Shown piece after piece: positions 60,243 to 64,000 of a DNA stretch of 64,000 nucleotides; position 1 is the stretch's first letter; every line of letters starts with the position of its first letter. Origin of the DNA: Weissella hellenica (GTDB lineage Bacteria; Bacillota; Bacilli; Lactobacillales; Lactobacillaceae); NCBI RefSeq assembly GCF_005405545.1, contig NZ_BJEG01000003.1, forward strand, positions 54,080 to 118,079. The letters run 5' to 3'. The position numbers and the translations under genes were made by a program. The notes beneath the pieces were generated by a model. The model was given only the letters and a program-made list of their open reading frames with translations, had not been told where the DNA came from and searched no databases.

Positions 60243-61358
60243 TTATTCAGGATTTTGTTCAGCTAAACGCCAACGTAAATAGGCATTCATAAAGGGGTCT
60301 AAATCGCCATCCATCACACCTTGTGGATTTCCTGATTCAAAGTTATTGCGATGATCTTTAACCATTCGATATGGTTGGAAAACATATGAACGAATTTGTG
60401 ATCCCCAACCATTTTCTAATTGATCTCCGGCAATGGCCGCCCGTTCTTGTTCTTTTTTATCCATCTCTAACTGATATAATTTAGCCCGCAACATACCATA
60501 TGCAGTATCCTTATTTTGAAACTGCGAACGTTGTTGTTGTGATGCAACAACGATACCTGTTGGTATATGTGTTAGGCGCACTGCTGAAGATGTTTTATTA
60601 ATATGCTGACCACCTGCTCCGGAAGCACGATAAACATCCATTTTAACATCTGCCGGGTTAATATCAATTTCAACCGAATCATCTAATTCTGGCATCACAT
60701 CAATTGAGACGAATGACGTATGACGACGTCCAGCAGAATCAAATGGTGAAATACGTACAAAACGATGTACCCCACGTTCTGAACGCAAATATCCATAAGC
60801 ATTATGTCCCGTAATTTTCAATGTTGCCGAATCAATACCAGCAACATCCCCAGGATGATAATCCATAATATCAACTTTAAAGCCATGGCGTTCTGCCCAA
60901 CGTGTATACATTCGTTGCAAATTAGCCCCCCAGTCGGCTGACTCAGTACCACCGGAACCAGGATGAATCTCTAAGATAGCATTATTTTTATCATACGGTT
61001 CATTTAATAGCTGTGCTAATCGATAAGCCAATAAATCTTCGTTCAACTGATTCAAATCGGTAACCATTTCTTGGGCCATATCTTCATCAAAAGTTTCATT
61101 CAACAATTCTATTGCCGTTTCAACAGTTTCAACACTATCTGTTAATTTTAAATAATCATCTCGACGTCCTTTTAAGACATTGTTTTCATCAATTACTTTT
61201 TGTGCTGCAATATTATCTTGCCAAAAATCTGGTGCAATCATTTTAGCTTCATTAGCAGCAATTTCATCATTCAAAGCATCTAAATCTAATGATTCACCAA
61301 ATTTTTCAATTTCTGCGCTCATTTCTGCTACTTTATGTCGTGCTTCAGAAATTTCCAT
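60243..61358 (-). CDS. prfB: Peptide chain release factor 2
   Basis: A 371-residue RF2: HPGSGGTESADW, the stop-codon reader RISPFDSAGRRHTSF (SPF) and the GGQ loop ASGAGGQHINKTSSAVR. Most bacterial prfB genes have an in-frame UGA near codon 25 that must be passed by +1 frameshifting; here that place reads FGESLDLDAL with no stop and one continuous frame. The ATG of MEISEARHKV has GGAGG 7 nt upstream; a longer frame runs into the hairpin after secA. Confidence 0.95.
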   Translation of the reverse strand: MEISEARHKVAEMSAEIEKFGESLDLDALNDEIAANEAKMIAPDFWQDNIAAQKVIDENNVLKGRRDDYLKLTDSVETVETAIELLNETFDEDMAQEMVTDLNQLNEDLLAYRLAQLLNEPYDKNNAILEIHPGSGGTESADWGANLQRMYTRWAERHGFKVDIMDYHPGDVAGIDSATLKITGHNAYGYLRSERGVHRFVRISPFDSAGRRHTSFVSIDVMPELDDSVEIDINPADVKMDVYRASGAGGQHINKTSSAVRLTHIPTGIVVASQQQRSQFQNKDTAYGMLRAKLYQLEMDKKEQERAAIAGDQLENGWGSQIRSYVFQPYRMVKDHRNNFESGNPQGVMDGDLDPFMNAYLRWRLAEQNPE

Positions 61359-61380
61359 GCCTACTCCTCCAATCATATTT

Positions 61381-61417
61381 AAAAATTGAGGTTGAGATAA
61401 GCATCCCAACCTCAATC
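61381..61417 (-). terminator. Hairpin between secA and prfB
   Basis: TTGAGGTTG / CAACCTCAA stem with a 12-nt loop followed by TTTTTAAAT on the minus strand, 23 bp before the prfB start. It may end or attenuate the secA message. Confidence 0.75.
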
Positions 61418-61443
61418 AATACATTATTAAATAATATAATTAT

Positions 61444-63813
61444 TTACCGAACATTTTGACGGATTTCCGATTTCATAAATAGGCGTGTTACATCATATTC
61501 AACGCCTGAAATCATATCACCAAACATTCTAAAACCTTCGTTTTGATATTCAATCAATGGATTCAATTGTCCATAACCACGTAATTGAATTGAATCACGT
61601 AATTGGTTCATGGCTTCCATATGATCAGTCCACTGAGCATCAACGACACGTAGAATCACAACACGTGTAAATTGCAATAAGCGCTCTTCATCATCCCCAA
61701 GATCATGTAATTTTTGATCGTACATTAACTTAGCACGTCGATAAATTTCATCTGAAATTGCTTGGGGCGTCTTCTTATCTGCCAAATCGTCAACCGTGAT
61801 TGAATCCACTGGTACAATCGTTGATTGTGCAAAATCAACTAATGCTGCTAAGTCCCAATCTTTTTGCTTACCCTGCGTTTGATTTTGAACAACGCGATTA
61901 ATTGTTCGTTCAACCATTGGCAACAATACATCACGTAATGATTTTTCTTCATCAATAACATGGTTACGATCCTTATAAAAGGCATTACGTTGTTGAGACA
62001 TGACATCATCATATTGCAAGACATGCTTACGTGAATCATAATTATTACCTTCAACACGTTTTTGCGCTGATTCTACTGATCGTGTGATTAATCCATTACG
62101 AATAACAGCATCTTCATCGCCCATATTCATACTTTCCATCAATGTCTTAATGCGTTCGCCACCAAAACGAATCATCAAATCATCTTCTAATGATAAGAAG
62201 AATTGTGAATAACCTTCATCTCCTTGTCGACCTGAACGACCACGTAATTGATTATCAATTCGACGTGACTCATGACGTTCTGTACCAATAACGGCTAGCC
62301 CACCAAGATCAGTAACCCCAGGGCCAAGTTTAATGTCAGTTCCACGACCAGCCATGTTCGTTGCAATAGTTACAGCGCCACGTTGACCAGCATTCGCAAT
62401 AATTTCAGCTTCTCTAGCGTGGTTTTTAGCATTCAACACACTATGAGGAATACCTGCATTATCTAACAATTGTGCTAGCAATTCAGATGTTTCAACCGCA
62501 ACAGTACCAATCAAGATTGGTTGTCCTTTTGTGTGTAACTCAGTCACCAGTTGCAATACGGCATTAAACTTTGAATTTAAGTTTGGATACAACAAATCAG
62601 GCTCGTCAATACGTTGAATTGGCTTGTTAGTTGGGATGGTCGTGATTTCCATATTATAAATTTCACGGAATTCATCAGCCTCAGTTTTAGCAGTACCCGT
62701 CATTCCAGACAATTTGTTATATTGACGGAACAAGTTTTGATACGTAATTGATGCCATTGCCCGATTATCTTCTTGAATTTGCACTTGCTCTTTTGCTTCA
62801 AGTGCTTGGTGAAGTCCATCAGAAAAACGACGACCTTCTTGGATACGACCTGAAAAAGCGTCAACCAATACAACTTCACCATCACGGACAACATAATCTT
62901 TATTATTAAACATGGTGTAATTAGCACGCAATGCTTGATCAATGTGGTGAGTCAAAGCAGAATTCCCTGGTCCATAAAGATTATCCAGGTTAAAGTACTT
63001 TTCACCTTTGGCGATTCCCTTATCATTTAACAAAACAGACTTTGATTCATGATCAACCTTAAAATCTGTATCTTCAATTAATGATTTAGCAAAGCGATCA
63101 GCACGGATGTACAATTGTGTACTAGTCTGTGCGGGTGCCCCAGAAATAATCAATGGTGTACGTGCCTCATCAATTAGAATTGAATCAGTTTCATCAACTA
63201 GCGCAAAATTCAAGCCACGTTGGACACGATCTTCCTTGCGGGCAACCATGTTATCACGTAAATAATCAAATCCAATTTCTGAATTAGTTGTGTATGTAAT
63301 ATCGTCCAAATATGCTTGGCGTTTTTCGTCAGGTGACAATTCCGTCAAATTAATACCAACAGTTAAGCCTAACCATTTATATAATCGACCCATTTCTTCA
63401 CCATCTCGTTGTGAAAGGTACTCATTAACCGTCACAACATGAACACCTTTTTGAGGCAAAGCATTTAAATAAACGGCCATTGTTGCCGTCAAAGTTTTAC
63501 CTTCACCAGTTTTCATCTCAGCAATATTACCACCATGCAAAACTGTTGATCCCATAATTTGTACCCGGAATGGATATAAACCTAAGACACGTTTTGCTCC
63601 TTCACGTACCACTGCAAAGGCCTCTGGTAAAATATCATCCAAGGTGTGACCCTTTTTTAATAATTCACGAAAATATGGTGTTTTTGCTTGTAATTCTTCA
63701 TCAGATAAAGCTGACATTTCGTCGGCATATGCTTCTACTTTATCGGCCACATGACCCAAACGACGTAATGTTCCTTTATCACTTTCAATAATTTTACGTA
63801 ATGGATTAGCCAT
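61444..63813 (-). CDS. secA: Preprotein translocase ATPase SecA
   Basis: A 789-residue Sec[18 protein letters not shown] (Walker A), [20 protein letters not shown] (Walker B), [33 protein letters not shown] and [11 protein letters not shown]. The C-terminus ends [10 protein letters not shown] without the zinc-binding tail, as in many lactic acid bacteria. It drives protein export through SecYEG. ATG with AGGGAAGATATAA. Confidence 0.97.
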   Translation of the reverse strand: MANPLRKIIESDKGTLRRLGHVADKVEAYADEMSALSDEELQAKTPYFRELLKKGHTLDDILPEAFAVVREGAKRVLGLYPFRVQIMGSTVLHGGNIAEMKTGEGKTLTATMAVYLNALPQKGVHVVTVNEYLSQRDGEEMGRLYKWLGLTVGINLTELSPDEKRQAYLDDITYTTNSEIGFDYLRDNMVARKEDRVQRGLNFALVDETDSILIDEARTPLIISGAPAQTSTQLYIRADRFAKSLIEDTDFKVDHESKSVLLNDKGIAKGEKYFNLDNLYGPGNSALTHHIDQALRANYTMFNNKDYVVRDGEVVLVDAFSGRIQEGRRFSDGLHQALEAKEQVQIQEDNRAMASITYQNLFRQYNKLSGMTGTAKTEADEFREIYNMEITTIPTNKPIQRIDEPDLLYPNLNSKFNAVLQLVTELHTKGQPILIGTVAVETSELLAQLLDNAGIPHSVLNAKNHAREAEIIANAGQRGAVTIATNMAGRGTDIKLGPGVTDLGGLAVIGTERHESRRIDNQLRGRSGRQGDEGYSQFFLSLEDDLMIRFGGERIKTLMESMNMGDEDAVIRNGLITRSVESAQKRVEGNNYDSRKHVLQYDDVMSQQRNAFYKDRNHVIDEEKSLRDVLLPMVERTINRVVQNQTQGKQKDWDLAALVDFAQSTIVPVDSITVDDLADKKTPQAISDEIYRRAKLMYDQKLHDLGDDEERLLQFTRVVILRVVDAQWTDHMEAMNQLRDSIQLRGYGQLNPLIEYQNEGFRMFGDMISGVEYDVTRLFMKSEIRQNVR

Positions 63814-63938
63814 TTATATCTTCCCTCTCATCGGTCATTATTAGCTTTTTACGCTAATTATACTAAGTATCATTCTAACATACTGGTAGGCATATGTAAC
63901 AGGTATAGTCACATAAAATAAAAGGCTCTATACTTTCT

Positions 63939-63971
63939 AGCGTGAAACTAAACATTTCACGCTTTTTATTT
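63939..63971 (+). terminator. Plus-strand terminator-like hairpin at the window edge
   Basis: AGCGTGAAA / TTTCACGCT stem with a short loop, then TTTTATTTTG. No plus-strand gene precedes it within the window. Confidence 0.5.
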
Positions 63972-64000
63972 TGTCTTTTTCACATAAAAAAAGACACCAG

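Noticed and set aside
1..64000. CRISPR array
   Set aside because: No series of regularly spaced identical repeats and no cas genes were seen.

Overview
The window reads as a low-GC lactic acid bacterium of the Lactobacillales, most probably Weissella or a close relative in the Leuconostocaceae. The reasons are a FemX-type branching enzyme that closely resembles, from memory, the Weissella viridescens protein; the order 5-FCL ligase, rhomboid, yqgQ, glucokinase, rhodanese, GDPD, miaA, glnR, glnA; secA directly before prfB; and clear CcpA, GlnR and WalR-type operator sequences. Species cannot be fixed from the sequence alone.

Left arm (1-11.6 kb), all on the minus strand: the 5' part of pstS, a Trp-rich protein of unknown function, an operon of a Xaa-Pro peptidase, a small hypothetical, two metallophosphoesterases, a YutD-like protein and a NagD-like phosphatase, and a menaquinone operon menF-menD-menH-menC. 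The other men genes are not in this window.

Middle (11.69-30.29 kb): an integrated island of about 18.6 kb. It lies between two 41-bp copies of the 3' end of rpmA (ribosomal protein L27) that differ at one base. The copy at 30249-30289 completes rpmA; the copy at 11686-11726 is the displaced original end and still carries its own terminator. The island holds a frameshifted AbiH gene; a tyrosine integrase and an excisionase-like gene; a compact replication module (SF3/D5-like helicase, small acidic protein, unusually short family A DNA polymerase-like protein); an unknown 393-residue protein; a second related integrase; three small unknown genes including a 29-residue peptide; and an overlapping four-gene operon: type III methyltransferase (Mod), type III restriction helicase-nuclease (Res), a ParB-fold protein and an SNF2 helicase. 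No phage structural genes, terminase or conjugation genes are present. It is a non-phage, satellite-like or cryptic integrative element loaded with defence genes. The Mod-Res-ParB-SNF2 operon and the mini-polymerase replication module are the parts most worth following.

Right arm (30.3-64 kb): core chromosome. It contains rpmA-rplU (no prp gene between them), tRNA-Arg(UCU), a three-gene operon of unknown function, glnRA, miaA, GDPD, a secreted LysM-CHAP protein with a WalR-type box, glucokinase with a cre site, rhomboid, 5-FCL ligase, PBP2b, YfhO, greA, recQ, mltG, pheST with a Phe T-box leader, an HxlR regulator beside an MFS transporter, a GRP-family sugar transporter with a cre site, an HD phosphohydrolase, a SpoU methyltransferase, femX, prfB and secA. 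The prfB gene is in one frame, without the usual programmed frameshift.
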